Assembly (NCBI RefSeq): GCF_002014825.1
Contig: NZ_MUYU01000027.1
Span: forward strand, 1 to 17,475
Direction: 5' to 3'
Length of the DNA stretch: 17,475 bases
Source: Moraxella pluranimalium
GTDB lineage: Bacteria > Pseudomonadota > Gammaproteobacteria > Pseudomonadales > Moraxellaceae
Shown here: positions 16,656-17,475 of the stretch, one piece after another
Layout: every line of letters starts with the position of its first letter
Numbering within the stretch: position 1 is the stretch's first letter
Made by a program: the position numbers and the translations under genes
The notes under the pieces: model-generated
The model's input: only the letters and a program-made list of their open reading frames with translations
What the model was told of the DNA's origin: nothing
Database searches by the model: none

Positions 16656-17297
16656 ATGGACATAGTGTTACAACTGATTGATTTTATCCTGCATATCGAT
16701 TTGCATTTGGCGGAGTTTTTCCAAAATTACGGTATGTGGATTTATGCGATTTTGTTTTTGATTGTCTTTGTTGAGACAGGGCTTGTGGTGATGCCATTTT
16801 TGCCGGGCGATAGTATGCTGTTTGCGGCAGGGGCATTGGCGGCGTTTACTGGTGCGCTCAATCCTGCGCTATTGATTGGGCTGTTGTTCCTTGCGGCAGT
16901 GCTTGGCGATACGCTTAATTATCATATCGGCAAATACATCGGCCCAAAGGTATTTGAAATTGATTCTAAGTGGATTAATAAACAGCACTTGATTAATACG
17001 CAGAAGTTTTTTGCCAAGCATGGTGGCAAGACGATTATTTTGGCACGATTTTTGCCATTTGCACGTACCTTTGCGCCCTTTGTGGCAGGTGCAGGCAGTA
17101 TGAATTATAAGTATTTTATTAGCTATAATATCATCGGCGGCTTTTGTTGGGTGGCGTCGTTTACATTGCTTGGCTACTTTTTTGGCAATCAGCCGGTGAT
17201 TAAAGAGAATTTTACCTATGTGATTTTTGGGATTATTATCTTTAGTGTATTGCCGATAGTGATTGGCTTTGTGCGTGAGAAGTTGAAAAAGTCTTGA
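16656..17297 (+). CDS. DedA-family inner-membrane protein
   Basis: A 213-residue protein of the DedA (VTT/SNARE-associated) family, proteins needed for membrane lipid balance and proton-motive-force homeostasis; several members act as lipid scramblases or flippases. Key residues described in E. coli YqjA (Glu39, Asp51, Arg130, Arg136) have counterparts here at Glu40 (FVETGLV), Asp52 (LPGDSML), and Arg131 and Arg137 (RFLPFARTFAPFVAG). GDTLNYHIGKYIG is also typical. The start was set at ATG 16656, where the family begins (MDIVLQLIDFILHIDLHL); a 30-residue upstream extension is open but not family-like. The ribosome-binding site is weak. The specific paralogue cannot be assigned. Confidence 0.9.
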   Translation: MDIVLQLIDFILHIDLHLAEFFQNYGMWIYAILFLIVFVETGLVVMPFLPGDSMLFAAGALAAFTGALNPALLIGLLFLAAVLGDTLNYHIGKYIGPKVFEIDSKWINKQHLINTQKFFAKHGGKTIILARFLPFARTFAPFVAGAGSMNYKYFISYNIIGGFCWVASFTLLGYFFGNQPVIKENFTYVIFGIIIFSVLPIVIGFVREKLKKS

Positions 17298-17340
17298 TAA
17301 TCAACTGCTTGTTGATAAAACTTTCAAAACCCTGTCTAGA

Positions 17341-17475
17341 TGAACCGACCCCCAATTCTTAGACACTAAGATTAACGGTTAAGGTTTGATCAAGGACTGA
17401 GTTCTGTATTGTACAGGACTCAGTCCTTTTAATTTGCTCTTTATTCTATCATGATTGTTGTAGTGGTACACTAAT
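17341..17475 (-). mobile_element. IS3-family insertion sequence, right end only (continues beyond window)
   Basis: The element starts at the TG of TGAACCGACCCCC, an end sequence of the form seen in IS3-family elements, and contains the 3' end of its transposase gene. The stop codon lies 38 bases from the element end, as is usual for the family. A 3-5 bp target duplication would include bases just before 17341, but the other end is outside the window. Inserted 43 bases after dedA, it breaks no visible gene on this side. Confidence 0.8.
17379..17475 (-). CDS. IS3-family transposase OrfB, C-terminal end (partial, cut by window edge)
   Basis: Read on the minus strand, the last 31 codons give YHYNNHDRIKSKLKGLSPVQ followed by YRTQSLIKP and a TAA stop. 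The pattern of YN, RI, K-LKGLSP and YR is the well-known C-terminus of IS3/IS150-type integrase-like (DDE) transposases. The catalytic domain lies beyond the window, so whether the gene is intact cannot be told. Confidence 0.85.
   Translation of the reverse strand, partial: LVYHYNNHDRIKSKLKGLSPVQYRTQSLIKP

Noticed and set aside
17301..17320. Terminator hairpin after dedA
   Set aside because: ATCAAC-TGCTT-GTTGAT gives only a 6-bp AT-rich stem and is followed by AAAAC, not a T-run.

Overview
The gene set points to a member of the Moraxellaceae, most likely Moraxella or a close relative. The supporting features are a metX-metW pair, a monomeric (single-subunit, about 740 residue) NADP isocitrate dehydrogenase, a short CstA-type carrier, a MetR regulator, and moderately AT-leaning base use with TGnTATAAT-like promoters. 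This is inferred from gene families and gene content; no database search was possible.

Layout. From 1 to 2629 the minus strand carries metX, metW (4-base overlap) and, after its own promoter, an exported Sel1-repeat protein that ends at a hairpin terminator (44-70). A 259-base divergent region follows, then hemH (ferrochelatase) on the plus strand. hemH converges on idh (minus strand), and a strong hairpin lies between them. After a 519-base gap with no convincing gene, tsaD starts a plus-strand series: tsaD, a 2H phosphoesterase (ThpR/LigT-like), then cobU-cobT-cobC-cobS with short gaps or overlaps. Those four cob genes encode the nucleotide-loop assembly branch of adenosylcobalamin synthesis. 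The de novo corrin genes are absent, so they probably serve salvage of imported corrinoids.

A vapB-vapC toxin-antitoxin pair (minus strand) converges on cobS. It has a clear promoter overlapped by an inverted repeat that looks like its own operator. Next comes metR (minus strand), with a textbook MetR box over its -35 region. Divergent from metR is a secreted or periplasmic WG-repeat protein of unknown function, where E. coli would have metE. A 16-bp perfect hairpin separates that gene from cstA (minus strand). dedA is divergent from cstA, and the window ends inside an IS3-family insertion sequence whose outer end is at 17341.

Methionine (metX, metW, metR) and cobalamin assembly (cobU, cobT, cobC, cobS) are both represented within 13 kb and may meet at a B12-dependent methionine synthase elsewhere in the genome. 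Most of the window is ordinary housekeeping DNA. The accessory parts are the vapBC pair, the WG-repeat gene, the IS end and possibly the compositionally distinct cobT. I did not find a clearly new multi-gene system.
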